From Agrypnia vestita (Eukaryota > Arthropoda > Insecta > Trichoptera > Phryganeidae): a stretch of 64,000 nt of DNA. The translations under genes and the position numbers were made by a program. The DNA is taken from contig JADDOH010001545.1 of NCBI GenBank assembly GCA_016648135.1, positions 124,001 to 188,000 on the forward strand, written 5' to 3'. The notes beneath the pieces are model-generated. The model was not told the origin of the DNA. It saw only the letters and a list, made by a program, of their open reading frames with translations, and searched no databases. Shown here piece after piece: positions 1-11,765 of the stretch. Position 1 is the stretch's first letter. Each line of letters opens with the position of its first letter.

Positions 1-466
1 GTATAATAATTGATAGACCACTGGGTCTATCCTTTTTGCAACTTCAACGAATTCAATTTCACATGTTTACACTTCACGTGCGAAAATTAGTTAGTACAAA
101 ATCGATTACAAGATTCGTTAAGACTAAAAGGGAGAAAATTATATTACATGAAAATTATTTTTTTTGAAGACCACTTTTAATTTATTTTTATTGTATTAAA
201 AAGTGAAAATTAATTTTCGATGAAAAAATTGTTGTCTCATTGGGAATATAAAAGCGTGGGCGCTTTCCCTCCATTTATATCAACTTCGTAAGCGCCAACT
301 TTTTATTTTCTGAATGAGGCAACAATTTTTTAAATTAGAAACTATACTAGGCTGTGTAGTATTAGGACGGGGGAGTGCTATGAGATATAATCTTTATCCT
401 CTTATCAAAGCTCAGAAATCTATAATACCATACAGAAATCCAGAAAAATATTTTTACACCGACTTA

Positions 467-628
467 GGCCCGGTTGTTTCAAGTTGGATTAGAATAAAAG
501 TTTGTTGAAAGCACATATTTTTACGGAAACGGATCGTTTGATTGGCGGAGAACGCAAAAATCTATGCTTTAAACGAACTTGTAAAAGTTGGATTAAAGTA
601 ATTTAATCCAAATTGAAACAACCGGACC
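467..628. mobile_element. Palindromic MITE, GGCCCGGTTG family, copy 1
   Basis: Ends GGCCCGGTTGTTTCAA and TTGAAACAACCGGACC are inverted repeats, with AAAGCA/TGCTTT-type matches inside. The left end is preceded by TTA. The same family occurs at 5900-6018, 21028-21177 (diverged), 35325-35468 and, truncated, at 51044-51112. Confidence 0.75.
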
Positions 629-843
629 ACCAGTTTATCTAAAATTCATCAATTTTACCGTAGAAAGGCAATTATTTTTATTCGCTGCTTCACAAAATAA
701 AATACAATATTTATGTACACTATCATTTGGACAAGGATATTGCTCCCTTTACTTTATTACATTTTAGATTCCAACATATAGCAAATACCATCACCTAGTT
801 TAAAAAAATGGCTGAGAAACTACAAGTAAGAGTGTTTTCAATG

Positions 844-1361
844 TCTATACCTATAAAATTCAATGTCTGTCTGTCTGTTCTCCATACAAATCTACACCGT
901 TTGTCCGATTCCAATTATGCATACTTATGTTTTAGGACTCGGCGGGTAACATAGGCGACATTTCCCCCTATTCTTTCACGCCTTTTCCTCCTCTGATATA
1001 TTTTCGATGCAAATCTGTACCGTTCGATCGATCGGACTCAACATTTGGAAACTTGTTCTTTAGGACTCGGCGGGTAACATAGGCGACATTTCCCCCCTAT
1101 TTTTTTACATCTCCTCCCCTTAATATATTTTCGATTCAAATCTGTACTGTTCAACCGATTGGACTCAAAATTTGGAAACATAGTCTTAGGACTCGGCGGG
1201 TAACATAGATGACATTTACTTCCTCTCCTTTTACTCTTTCCCCTCCCCTTGATATATTTTCAATACAAAACTATACCGTTCGAATCGAAACTTTGTTTCC
1301 CCCCACAAATTTATTTTCAACTTAATTCTTAACCCGTGCAACGCCGGGTACGAACAGCTAG
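844..1361 (+). mobile_element. Helitron-like nonautonomous element
   Basis: The right end reads CCCGTGCAACGCCGGG (a GC-rich hairpin), then TACGAACAG and CTAG followed by T. This is the Helitron 3' signature: a hairpin about 10 nt before a terminal CTRR. The left end, TCTATACCTATAAAAT followed by TGTCTGTCTG, resembles insect Helitron starts. Inside, a block with AGGACTCGGCGGGTAACATA recurs near 934, 1061 and 1187, and a decayed form may follow. No Rep/helicase coding is present. The left border is less certain. Confidence 0.55.
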
Positions 1362-1612
1362 TTAATGGATTGAAAGCGAATGATATATATATTTTTTGTC
1401 AATACAGATTTTTTCTATTTTATTATATTATGTTAATCTTGTTTCTAATTTTGTTAATTTGTCTTTATGTTTTTATATTGTTCATTTTATATTTCTTATA
1501 CGACTTTAAAAAAACGCCGACATTGAAATGTGAGACGGTTTTGTCGAAATTGGCAGGATATTTTCCCGTAAATAATTTCTGTGAACAAAATAAAAACATA
1601 ATATTTAATGAA

Positions 1613-1935
1613 AAAAGTAACCCGTAAAATACAAGTTTTTACAATACTCCCTTTCTCATTTTCGAGTTTCGTGTCTACCATATGCGTCGGAATCTCCGTA
1701 CAACTTACTGAGTTGTATGAAAAAACCATTAAATAAATTTAAAATCCAAAATTATACTATAATTATTATTTTTTTAACGAAAATTTTATAGATCTTCTTG
1801 ATCGTCGCCACGAATCTACTTGCAAAGTTTCAGCTCGATTGGATCACGGGAAAAGGGTTAAAAATCGATCCAAAGTTTTTTCGTCAGACAAGCAGATAGC
1901 AGACGCCACGAGTTAAAAGAAAGGAAGTAAAAAAT
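1613..1935 (+). repeat. Dispersed repeat D, copy 1
   Basis: It shares a core (TCAGCTCGATTGGATCACGG, then GTTAAAA and AAAGTTTTT) and its flanks with copies at 3075-3396 (minus), 4522-4789 (minus) and 27384-27715 (plus). Copy ends share CTCCCTTTCTCATT and GTTAAAAGAAAG motifs. The open frames seen in it are repeat-borne; I see no known protein. Element class unknown. Confidence 0.7.
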
Positions 1936-1978
1936 GCACTCTTTGTCAATAAATAAATATATTAAATCAAAAATCTTA

Positions 1979-2555
1979 CAGAATATCTTGTAGCCAGTAG
2001 CAAAAACCTCGCGAAGTCTTCATTCAATTTTGAATAGAAAATATTCTTTACACTTTGCATGAAATGTCGTTATAACTTAGACGGAGGTAAGCGACATAAC
2101 TTTGCAAAAAATTCTTTTATTAGTATTTCTTTTTTGTAAAACGATGGACTCTCCCCACAGTACAACTTATATGCTATGTTAAAAAAAAAATACTATAATA
2201 CAAGTCAAATAAAATGATAAAAACCTTGCATAAAATATTTTTCAAATTTCAATAACGTTTTAACAATTTTATTTTACTTGTATGAAAGCGAATGAATTTT
2301 TAAAAATCGATAAAAACATATGTACAGGTATCTCATAGCTAGTAGCAAAAACTTTACAGTTGGATTCCTGCCGTGATAATGAGTCGAAAATGTTCAAACA
2401 ACCATGACCTAATATCAATAGTTATGGAGATTTTTTTAGTGTAGATAGTTTGTATTTTTTTTCAATATTTATTGATGAATTATTTTTTTGGAAAATATTG
2501 AACTACCATTACAGTAATTCGGTATTGCAACGTAACATCCTGCTTTCGACACGGA
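1979..2555. repeat. Foldback family A, two partial copies
   Basis: 1979-2324 starts with CTTGTAGCCAGTAGCAAAAA and the TTCAATTTTGAATAGAAAAT block. A second copy starts at 2325 with TATCTCATAGCTAGTAGC and ends near CGTAACATCCTGC. Both match the complete foldback copies at 37616-38170 and 56580-57047. Confidence 0.6.
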
Positions 2556-2749
2556 ATCGCAAGCCAATACTAACTCAACTGCAACATCAACACTTGCAAC
2601 AGCACATCAGCCCTGATGGTGGACCCTGCAATGGGATCCCAGACGTCGACTCGAAAGGTCGTTAAAACGGCATGTTGCCCCAGAAAACACAAACCAGACA
2701 GCTCTTTACACCCTGTGTATTTGTTTTCCGTGTGTTTTTTGCGGAGTGG

Positions 2750-2960
2750 TTCGGTGTGCGCGATGCCACCGCTCGCTGACCGACATACACAGTTCGCCAG
2801 TGAGGAAGCTGCTCGCGTCCCCCGAGTAGCGAGGTCCGGCCCGCGGCCGCGCCCCGCCGCCCGGGGCCCGGCCCCCGCTGCCCGGGGCCCCGCCGCGCCG
2901 CTCGCGGGCGAGAGCGCCGGAACCGGTCCCCGGCGAACTTTGGACGGACACTTCGTATAA
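2750..2960. promoter_or_regulatory. Very GC-rich CpG-dense patch, candidate promoter or noncoding exon
   Basis: About 150 bp (roughly 2800-2940) is almost pure G+C with many CpGs and repeated GCCCGGGGCCC blocks, in a region that is otherwise about two-thirds A+T. Open frames on both strands here only reflect composition (runs of Arg, Ala, Pro and Gly). It lies 9 kb upstream of the CPT1 start. It could be the CPT1 promoter and first exon, another promoter, or captured repeat DNA. No TATA box or initiator decides it. Confidence 0.3.
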
Positions 2961-3074
2961 TAACAACTGGCCAGGGCCGGATTACACAAGGCGGCTTCAC
3001 GCTCCAAATGATCGCGCCGGCGTGAAAACCGATCAATTGGGGGTGTTTTGCAACTATGCATTAATTCGAATAGA

Positions 3075-3396
3075 GTTACATTTTTGCTCCCTTTCTTTTA
3101 ACTTGTAGCGTCTGCTTGTCTGACGAAAAAACTTTGGATCGATTTTTGACCCTTTTCCCGTGATCCAATCGAGCTGAAACATTGCAGGCAGTCTCATGGC
3201 GATGATAAAAATGATCTAACAAATTTTCGTTAATTTCTTTTAATAATTATGGTATTATTTTGGATTTTTAGAAATTTCAACGCTTCATATATTCGTATAA
3301 TGTTCGAGCCCGACGCGTGGAGTAGGCGTGAACTTGTTTCAATGAGAAAGGGAATATAATAAAAAAAATTTTTTTTTGGGTTACTTTTTTATTAAA
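3075..3396 (-). repeat. Dispersed repeat D, copy 2
   Basis: Reverse-strand copy with the same core (CCGTGATCCAATCGAGCTGA on the + strand). Together with copy 1 it flanks the 2450-3060 GC-rich segment in inverted orientation. Confidence 0.7.
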
Positions 3397-3796
3397 TGAA
3401 AATGCACTCATTTTCCGTCTATCCACGTTCGCATATGGTTGGATGCGGTATCGATGTATTTATTTAAAAAATCTGTTAGCCTCATTCATACATACATTGA
3501 GGCTTCCAACAGGACCATCTTCCAATGTCCTATTTACGTGGTCTACCTGTGGTGCACGCAACATTCGTATCATATACTGCAGGTCGATATTTTGGTCATG
3601 GCACTTCATCGATACACGTTAGAAGTATGCGTGAACGATATCTGTGCGAGAAAGATACGGATTTTATGACCGCTTCGTATTATTTATTGATTTGGCATTA
3701 ACTTTGTGGAATGGCGTGATTGATTTGTATATATGAAGCTTGTAAAGACCACTTTTGAGTTTATATATACACTATTAGTTTCGATGGTTTGTTCAT

Positions 3797-4057
3797 ATGG
3801 AACGTATGAACGAGGAAATGATGGTTAAGAAAATATATGAGGCGAGTGTTGAAGGCAACAGGAATAGAAGGCGTCCGCGAAAGACCTGGCAAGATCAGAT
3901 ACTACAAGTATTTGAGGATGGCCCTGTTAAAAGCCGCAACAACCGTAGAACTTGTATGAGAAGATGTATGAATGTGGCCGAAGCAATAGTGGTGTGCCAG
4001 GATAGAAGAGTGTGGCGTCCAATCCTCTCTGCCTACCCCTGCGGGGAAACGGCGTGA
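3797..4057 (+). pseudogene. 3' end of a non-LTR retrotransposon reverse transcriptase
   Basis: An 86-codon frame, MERMNEEMMVKKIYEASVEG, then RRRPRKTWQDQI, CMNVAEAIVVCQDRRVWRPI and LSAYPCGETA. This is the well-known C-terminal tail of insect endonuclease/reverse-transcriptase ORFs (GRPR..W.DQI, A..VC.DR..W, SAYP.GE). Only the tail remains, as expected of a 5'-truncated LINE copy. Other fragments of this family are at 12790-13770, 21690-21850, 46583-46680 and 61675-62155. Confidence 0.8.
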
Positions 4058-4521
4058 TGGTTAGTTAGTTACTAGTTTCGAGAACTACAGATGTTCTCGT
4101 CTACAGGTGAGAATATATTTTTTTATACATAAATGACCGTTCGCAGTGTGTTTTTGTTTTAAATATAATGTAAATCTAGCACACCGATAATAACGTTTCA
4201 ATAACCATTTCTTGGTGGTGGTCCATTGTATTAACATAATAAAATGTAGCGTTAAATTTTAATCAAAAAATATTTTCTTCACCTACTAGTTTCGGCTGAT
4301 GAAAGGCATCAACAACAGTGGCTTGCAGTGGGTATAAACTTAGGTTATGCTGTGACCGACCATATACCTATATTAAAAAAAATATATAAGCATATACCTA
4401 TAACGATATATACATATTTTGTATTTTTAACTGTATATAATGAACTATTATTTTGAGTAGCTTTAATCCACAAAAATAACTTCACGATAAAATAATATAT
4501 AGGTAATACGGCAAAAATTTT

Positions 4522-4789
4522 CTGTCTGTTGTCTGCCGAAAAAACTTTGGATCGATTTTTAACCCTTTTCCCGTGATCCAATCGAGCTGAAACTTTGCAG
4601 GCAGACTCATGGCGACGATAAAAATGATCTAACAAATTTTCGTTTAATTTTTTAAAAATAATTATAGGTAATATAATTATGGATTTTTCGAAATTTTAAC
4701 GATTTATATATTGTTTAATTTTCGAGCCCGACGCTTGGAGTAGGCGCGAAACATGTTTCAATGAGAAAGGGAGTATATTAAAAACTCTA
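4522..4789 (-). repeat. Dispersed repeat D, copy 3
   Basis: Reverse-strand copy ending with AATGAGAAAGGGAGTAT on the + strand, as copy 2 does. The minus-strand open frame at 4345-4635 runs partly through it and is not a host gene. Confidence 0.7.
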
Positions 4790-5899
4790 ATTTCTACTTC
4801 GTTCATTCTTTATCCTATCATTAATGAACTTGCCAAATATATTATTTAGGTGTACGTAAGTGATATTGATTGTTCCCATTAAGTTATTTGTTATTTTATT
4901 TGAAAATTATAGTATACACCTGATTCGTTTTTCAAACTAACGTTTTTGGAGTAATTTAATACACTAATTGAAAAAAAAAACATGGAGGAAATATCTATCA
5001 AAATAATATATTTATCAAAAAAAATTCATAAATTTTGGATATACATAAATTAATTTCATAATAAAATATAATGACGTCAAAACAACATTAGGGGAAAAAG
5101 ATACGTTGAGTAGCAAATATGCCCTTGAACGGGTCAAGAGTCGAAACAAAATTGAAAATATAATATATTTGAAATCCTGCGCAAATCCTGTAGAAATCCA
5201 AAATAACGCGGATACACATGCGTCTTCTTATCAAAGCAGACAAAAAGATTTTATGGATCGGCTTTGTCTTTTCAGCGGCCAACAATGCTGTTTGCTTTCC
5301 TGCTGCTATCGTTTTACTTTAAAATTAAAAAGAGGCAAACGTATTCCATGCAGAATATGTGTGCCCGATGTCCTTTTACGTCATATGATGAGTCAGCGTA
5401 ATTATCTTCACAATTTACAATTGTTTAATTTAAATTTGTTATTCGTGATATGCAATTACGCTGTTGAAGATGACCTTCAGTTGGCACTGGACCCATTAAA
5501 AGTACACGGGCATTAGGTTGTTTTCCTCAAGGCAGATGGAATTAATGGGAATGTATCGGCTTGCAGAAGTCGTAGGATCGGTTGTATCATCTTGGATTGT
5601 TGTTGGTTTAAACTGAAAATCTCGTTTCAGCCGGTGCGCGTAACTTTTGATAAGTTTCATCATCGTCAAAATCGTTTTTATAAGATGTTTGACGGTGTTG
5701 GTAACGTCTCATCTCATCCACAATCCAAGAAACAGTACTCCAGGTACATCATCTACCTATCTTTTCATCCCGTGGCATATAAATGTAAAGTTATCAAAAC
5801 TGATGTTTGACGAAACAGAGAAAACAAATTTATTGTCAACAATGCCGAGTTGTGGCAAAATACTTTTCTTCCGACAAAAAAGTATTGTTTGGGGTCTAA

Positions 5900-6018
5900 T
5901 GCCCGGTTATATCAAGTGGATTAAAGTTAAAGTTCGTTTAAGGCATAGATTTTTGCCTTCTCCACCAATCAAACCCGTTTCGAACTTTTATTTTAATCCA
6001 GCTTGATACAACCGGGCC
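5900..6018. mobile_element. Palindromic MITE, GGCCCGGTTG family, copy 2
   Basis: Ends GCCCGGTTATATCAAG and CTTGATACAACCGGGC are inverted. The interior shares AAAGTTCGTTTAA and GCATAGATTTTT with copy 1. Confidence 0.75.
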
Positions 6019-6664
6019 TAAGTCTATTACTTTACGTGTTTGCTGTACTACTAGGAATCGGTTAATTTTCAGAAAAATCTGTAGCATGCTACATAATTAC
6101 TTTTCGACACTACAATATCGAGAAATTGAATAAAATTGATTTTGTTGGTAGACATTAGAAATCCGCATTAAAGGTGGACATTCAGATTAGAAGTTTGAAA
6201 TATCCAGGTATTCGGCAATTAGATCATGCTCTTTCAAGACGGTTATGACAAATAATCTGAATGTTTTATCAAGTGACATGAGATTTCGTCATTCATTCAA
6301 AAGAGATGGGTATATATTTATGTCAAGGTTCGATATCGAAGCGCGGACAATGACATATACGGAAATACGATTTCTACGCAGCCGATCGACTGCAAATGTG
6401 AAAATGCATTACATTGAAATGTATTATTTCAGTCGAATTCTAAATCTTTATGTACCTATAGATTTTTTAAAAACCTATCAGTTTTTCTGCAATTCTTTTT
6501 AAATGCATTTCTCGTAATATGTTTATCGAAAAATGACATGACAATTAATTAAATAACTTTGTATTGACCACTTGGAGTAACTCTACGTCTACTGGTTTCG
6601 ATACCACTGTATCTTCTTCAGGACGGACGCATACTAACTATCCATTACTTATTGTAGCAAACAA

Positions 6665-7003
6665 ATTAATTTTTTAACGGAGGCATGGCTACATTTATGG
6701 TGGGGGTAATTGTCTAGTGGACGCCGAAATGGGGATATATCAAGTAACGGGCTATTCATAAAAATTATCTTGTTATTAATTATATTCGCTTTAGTATTAA
6801 GGCATTTTTTGATTTCTAATTTTTTAATTAGTTAATTAATTTTTTAACGGAGGCATGGCTACATTTATGGTGGGGGTAATTGTCTAGTGGACGCCGAAAT
6901 GGGGATATATCAAGTAACGGGCTATTCATAAAAATTATCTTGTTATTAATTATATTCGCTTTAGTGTTAAGGCATTTTTTGATTTCTAGTTCTGTTATCC
7001 TAA
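6665..7003. repeat. Tandem 170-bp duplication
   Basis: The block with TTTTTAACGGAGGCATGGCT at 6671 recurs at 6841, an offset of 170 bp, and stays nearly identical through TTAAGGCATTTTTTGATTTC (one clear difference, TAGTATTAAGG against TAGTGTTAAGG). The near identity suggests a recent duplication. Confidence 0.9.
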
Positions 7004-7137
7004 AAAACACATTGCAAGACCGGTTAACATTAAAATATTAATAATGTTTTTATTTATTTATTAACTTTATTGAAGTTTAACATAGTACAGCGAGTTGAAC
7101 GTAGAATTTTAAGGAAAGTGAAAAAAAATAAAGAAGT

Positions 7138-7306
7138 TGGGCCCCGTTGGGCCAAAAAATGTTTAATTTTTCACAATTTTTCTATGCGAAAATTATTAAA
7201 TATACAATGTTGATATTTGGTATGTTGTCTAAGCGGTCTTTATTGAACATAAAAATATTTTTTAAAGATTCACAAAACATTTTTTGGCCCAACAAGGCAG
7301 AAACCT
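7138..7306. mobile_element. Small foldback MITE
   Basis: GTTGGGCCAAAAAATGTTT near 7149 and AAACATTTTTTGGCCCAAC near 7274 are a perfect inverted repeat around an AT-rich core. The outer ends are less well matched and no target duplication is clear. Confidence 0.6.
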
Positions 7307-8003
7307 CCCTTAAGAAAATTGTTTAATTTCGTCAATTTCTATAAACTTAAATTACGATGCATACACGTATTCATGAAAAAAAACTTACGTCGTATTCTTC
7401 TTATTAAAGGAAGTAGCGTTTCTGCGCTACAACTGTTTAAATTTTTAAAAAAATTTTCGACCCACCCGTGTTCAACGTATTCTTTGTCTGACATAAAAAA
7501 TTCAACGCTAGAGCCTCGACGTAGACGCTCCAATATAAGTCATTCTTTTGAGGTATTCGTGACAAGTTTAATGCAAGTATACTGACGTCACGATCAGCTA
7601 ATTTCCAAGTACCACGCTTACCGACTGCCCACGAATTGACCACGCCGTCTACTAGTGTCAGAAATTGGAATATCACAATGGGCAAAGTGAACTCCGGAGA
7701 AAACGTCACTATTCCAACCGGCGACGTCATCAATCGTTCAATTGAATGTTCCATGTTTTGCTATAATGTACCGAGTACAATAATATGACCCCGATGTCAG
7801 ATTTATTATCGCCTGTTTACTGTTTTAATTATTTTTATTGCATTACTTGTTTACTCGGTGCCTCCAGATTTCTAGGTTGATGAACTCTGGTATTATCTCT
7901 TCAGATTAACTGCGGGATTATCGAATCGAGTGAAAATACTCGGGAGTTAATACGGTTGTCTCCAATCCAAAATATTACACGTCTTACTAAAACGTAAGTT
8001 TGG

Positions 8004-8180
8004 GCGGCCCTCGTACTCCAGTGGGCGTGACACTGGATTTTCACACCGAGAGTTCCGGATTCGATTCCCGGTGAGGTCACAATTAATCTGTGATTTTCTC
8101 AAGCTTGGGTGTTTTATGATATGTTTCGCTTCTGAAGTTGGGTCTCTTGGCTTGTTGAAGCGTCTCAAAATTAAAAAAAA
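8004..8180 (+). mobile_element. tRNA-derived SINE, copy 1
   Basis: The head has tRNA-promoter-like boxes: A-box region ACTCCAGTGGGCGTGAC and B-box region GGATTCGATTCCCGG. The body is AAGCTTGGGTGTTTTATGAT...GTTTCGCTTCTGAAG, with an A-rich tail. It matches copies at 33087-33246 and 33829-34000. The tRNA part does not form an intact tRNA. Confidence 0.8.
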
Positions 8181-8467
8181 AGTAAAATACGTAGATTATA
8201 ATGGTTGATCTACGTAATTTGTAACAAGTAATTTGCTTGTTGATGTGTCGTTTTGGTCATGTCGCTCGCTTAGTGATCGAGTGGTCGGCGGTTGCAGCCC
8301 CATTCTAGGACACCAGAAAGTCAGTCTTATTTTCATAGCACAGGCTATAGGAATATTGATGCGACATGTATTCCGTGTTCGCATCTCTATTTTTATTTTA
8401 AAAAATCGCACGTCAATCTATAGCGTAATTATTTATATTTTTGTGTATATTTCTGGGTGATTTATCT

Positions 8468-8708
8468 GGGCGGTCCCTACGTAAACTAAGATTTCTTCAA
8501 AAAAGCAATTTTGCATGAGAACTGTCTGAAGTTTGGTTTTACATACAAAATGAGCGCATTTATCTGCTTTTGTGTCAGGTTTTTCTCTGAAAAAAAAAGT
8601 TTTTTTTTTTAAATTTTGTATTGCTAGCTAAGTGTTTTTAATGTATCGGTACAAAGAGATAAAAAATACATTTTTGGTAGGTGTCAGAGATTACGCAGGG
8701 GCGGTCGA
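8468..8708. mobile_element. MITE-like repeat, GGTCCCTACGTAA family
   Basis: The left end GCGGTCCCTACGTAAACT and the inverted right end AGATTACGCAGGGGCGGTCG pair imperfectly. The interior (ACATACAAAATGA, CATTTTTGGTAGRTGTCAGAG) recurs at 10325-10492 without the left end, and the left end recurs near 17131. Confidence 0.5.
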
Positions 8709-9384
8709 TCTAATACGTTTTAATTAATATTTTATTTCGAAAAATGCGTTGTCCTTCGCTGTCGGGCGCTCTTTGATCTTCTTGCTTGAAATGAGAGAGC
8801 TTCTCTGTCTTCTAATTGATTAAATACTAATATTGTTTTAAGAACAGCATTTTTTAAATACCTTGACGAAGTTTAATCCATGAAAGCGTGATCACCACAT
8901 TTGTAGTAGATTGTTAATAACGATAGCCTTTAAACAAAACTCAGTGCGCGTTCCTATTTTATTTTATTTGAAAACAAACCCTTAGAAATTAAAAGTTCCA
9001 ACGTATTATTTTCTTCAACAATCTCATAAACTTCATCAGGTCATTAATTGAAAGATTTTTCAAAGATATCTAAAACGTAGATATCTTTGAAAGTATTTAG
9101 ATTATTAGGGTAGATTACTACTTAATATTTTCATAATTATACGAAAAATATTAAATCTTGTTATGCTACACACAATTCTCGGTGGAGCCGTTGATTCTCT
9201 TTCTTTATCTGACGTAAATTTGCATGTTGAACCCCGTATAAAAAACTCGGAGTTCTTTAGAATAAGTCTGCATCTTAATGGTTATATTTTCTAAACAATA
9301 ACCTGAACCCATAAATCACATTAAATAAATTATTTATTTGCGTACTCTTACATGATAGCACTACATTGATACACTAAATGTATA

Positions 9385-9525
9385 CACGGTGTCTCATAGC
9401 TAGTAGCAAAAACTTTACACGTCTATTTCTGCCTTGATAATGAGTCATAAGTGTTCTATCAGCCATGATCAATAGTTCTAGAGATATGCAATATCAAAGT
9501 TTGTATTTTTTTTCAATATTTCCTT
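9385..9525. repeat. Foldback family A, fragment
   Basis: GGTGTCTCATAGCTAGTAGC, followed by the AATGAGTCATAAGTGTTC block and TTTTTTTCAATATTTC, matches the left arm of family A copies. The right arm is missing. Confidence 0.6.
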
Positions 9526-10684
9526 AGTTTTTGTCTGAAGAGCCGCAAATGCCGACCCCTGTTCCAGGTGAAAGATTAAAGTCCAGTCTGTGTATACGCA
9601 CAGTCACGATCGGTACACGTATTTTGTAGTTCGACTGGCCAACTTTATTAAGTAAAATTGTGAATTCCTTTTTAGCACTTTCTCTTAGGTAAATAATCAA
9701 ACATTCAATCGGAAACAAATGTATCGGGTAAACCCAGCCATATCCCTGCTAGAACCAATAAATCGTAGGCTTTTGGCACTTCTTCCTTTAAATGAATTCG
9801 ATAAACGATCGCTTTCTTAGAAGTATTTTTCGAAATTTTACCAAGAATAACTAATTGTAGGCACTAATGGTATGTATATATACATACATACGAGTATTTA
9901 ATTATTAAGGGTAAGGTAATCGTTAAGTCATTTAATAACCCGTTATTGCACTACGAGTGTAAAAATGTTTTTGATTGACGATATGTGTAAACATTGTTCA
10001 TGAACATGCTTGAGTAAAACAGAAGTATGAACATGTAGACGATGGTTTAGTAACACAAAAACCTACCTTTATACAAATTGTTAAGTTAAAAACAGAGGAA
10101 AACAATATTTATTCAAGAAAGAGGATTGAATTTTAGCTAACTAAAGATAATGTTAAAACTAAATTTTGCCAAATGTATGAATGACATTTTCCCTTCCAAA
10201 TAGATGGAAAAATTAATCACGAAGACGAATCAGGTGATCGGGAAACAATCGTTTATTCTGAAGAAATAAAAAATTAATGTCCTTTAAAATGTTATTTGAA
10301 TACAATATACAGACATTCCCTATCAACTACAAAAAACAACTTAACATGAGAGCCGTTTAATGTTAGGCTTTGCATACAAAATGAATGTATTTGTCCGCTT
10401 TTACGTCAGTGAATATTTTCTATGTATTGGTAAAAAAAAAGCAAAAACGCATTTTTGGTAGATGTCAGAGTTTACGTAGTTACCGTCGATACAATAAATA
10501 ATCATTGTATTTTTTTGTACACTTTCTTAAAAATTGAGATATTTATTCAATAAAGAAATGTTCACAACACATTGTATATACTCGTATATAACATTGTACA
10601 GAGATGAATTTAACTCCTTCTTTAGGCGAGAGGTTTGGGACACCTGATGTATACCCCCCTCGCGTATATTTAAGACACATTTAT

Positions 10685-11164
10685 AATGCAGTTAAATTAT
10701 TTATTCTTGCATAATTAAATGAATTGCGTAATTCATTAATTAAATGAAAACCTGGTAAAAATGTATTTTTTTAGAATAGAAATGCAGTTAAATTATTTAT
10801 TCTTGCATAATTAAATGAATTGCGTAATTCATTAATTAAATGAAAACCTGGTAAAAATGTATTTTTTTAGAATAGAAATGCAGTTAAATTATTTATGGTT
10901 GCATAATTAAATGAATTGCGTAATTCATTAATTAAATGAAAACCTGGTAAAAATGTATTTTTTTAGAATAGAAATGCAGTTAAATTATTTATTCTTGCAT
11001 AATTAAATGAATTGCGTAATTCATTAATTAAATGAAAACCTGGTAAAAATGAATTTTTTTAGAATAGAAATGCAGTTAAATTATTTATTCTTGCATAATT
11101 AAATGAATTGCGTAATTCATTAATTAAATGAAAACCTGGTAAAAATGTATTTTTTTAGAGTAGA
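10685..11164. repeat. Tandem array of five 96-bp units
   Basis: The unit starting AATGCAGTTAAATTATTTAT begins at 10685, 10781, 10877, 10973 and 11069, exactly 96 bp apart. Copies differ at only a few bases (for example TATGGTTGC in the third and GTAAAAATGAATT in the fourth). Each unit holds an inverted pair, TGAATT-GCGT-AATTCA. It ends 0.6 kb before CPT1 exon 1. Confidence 0.95.
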
Positions 11165-11765
11165 ATTTTTTTCTCAATTTTTTTCTTAATTTTTTTAAAA
11201 GTTCGTTCGAGTCTCTTCGAGTAAAAACGTATTTTTGTAACAAAGCGCGACTTATTTACTTTTTAAGAGTATTTACTTTGATCATTTCAATTATTGTTAC
11301 AAAATTTACAAACTCGTAGTAAATTTTTTAAACGGGTCAAACGTATTGAAATCAGCCGTTGAACTAGACCGTGTACTGAGAAATTTAAGTTAGTTAATGT
11401 CTATATATATGTTTTTTGGTGGTCTGTGCAGTCTGTGGTTCTCAATGAATTTAAAGGTTAAGGTACGGCTTAAAAGCGTAACTTTCCGTACAAAATAACC
11501 GTAACTAAATTATGTACCTTACTTTTAAATCATCTAAGTATTGACCCTGAACTCGAGTCTAAGAGTTATATAGGTCAACCGCTGAGAGTTTTGGTACGAC
11601 TCACCTCATTCTGTGATCATCTGTCTTCTTTTATGTGAAGCCAACGGTAGCGGAAATGAGAGAAAAATATATAGTAACGATTATGAGTTGTGCAAAAGCT
11701 CTCGGCGGTTGACCGTCGGCCTGTTTTGATTGAGCCCGCCTGACCTGGATGTGTGCTGTTCGCAG

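Larger units (their letters stand above)
1..11765. other. Region upstream of the CPT1 start codon
   Basis: No convincing host protein gene. Listed separately are a Helitron-like end, four dispersed-repeat copies or fragments, a GC-rich patch, LINE and SINE remnants, a 170-bp duplication and a 96-bp array. An open frame at 5106-5516 (136 residues from a TTG) has no recognised motif and ordinary AT-rich composition. The rest, for example 7310-8000, 8720-9380 and 9530-10320, shows nothing I can name. Because exon 1 seems to have a splice acceptor at 11765, the transcription start and a noncoding exon may lie here. Confidence 0.6.

Noticed and set aside
1370..1627. An 85-codon hydrophobic frame
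   Set aside because: Rich in Phe, Leu, Ile and Tyr from AT-rich DNA; starts at a non-ATG codon and overlaps repeat D.
2570..3061. A 163-codon minus-strand frame, and others, over the GC-rich patch
   Set aside because: Long only because stop codons are rare in G+C-rich DNA; the residues are mostly Arg, Gly, Pro and Ala and no domain is present.
5106..5516. A 136-codon plus-strand frame starting at TTG
   Set aside because: No recognised motif, no good start, and a length that can occur by chance in this much sequence.
8004..8090. A tRNA gene
   Set aside because: A- and B-box motifs are present, but the sequence does not fold as a complete tRNA and the same head plus body recurs twice, so it is a SINE.
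10685..11164. CRISPR-like regular repeats
   Set aside because: The whole 96-bp unit repeats without unique spacers, in a eukaryotic genome; it is a minisatellite.
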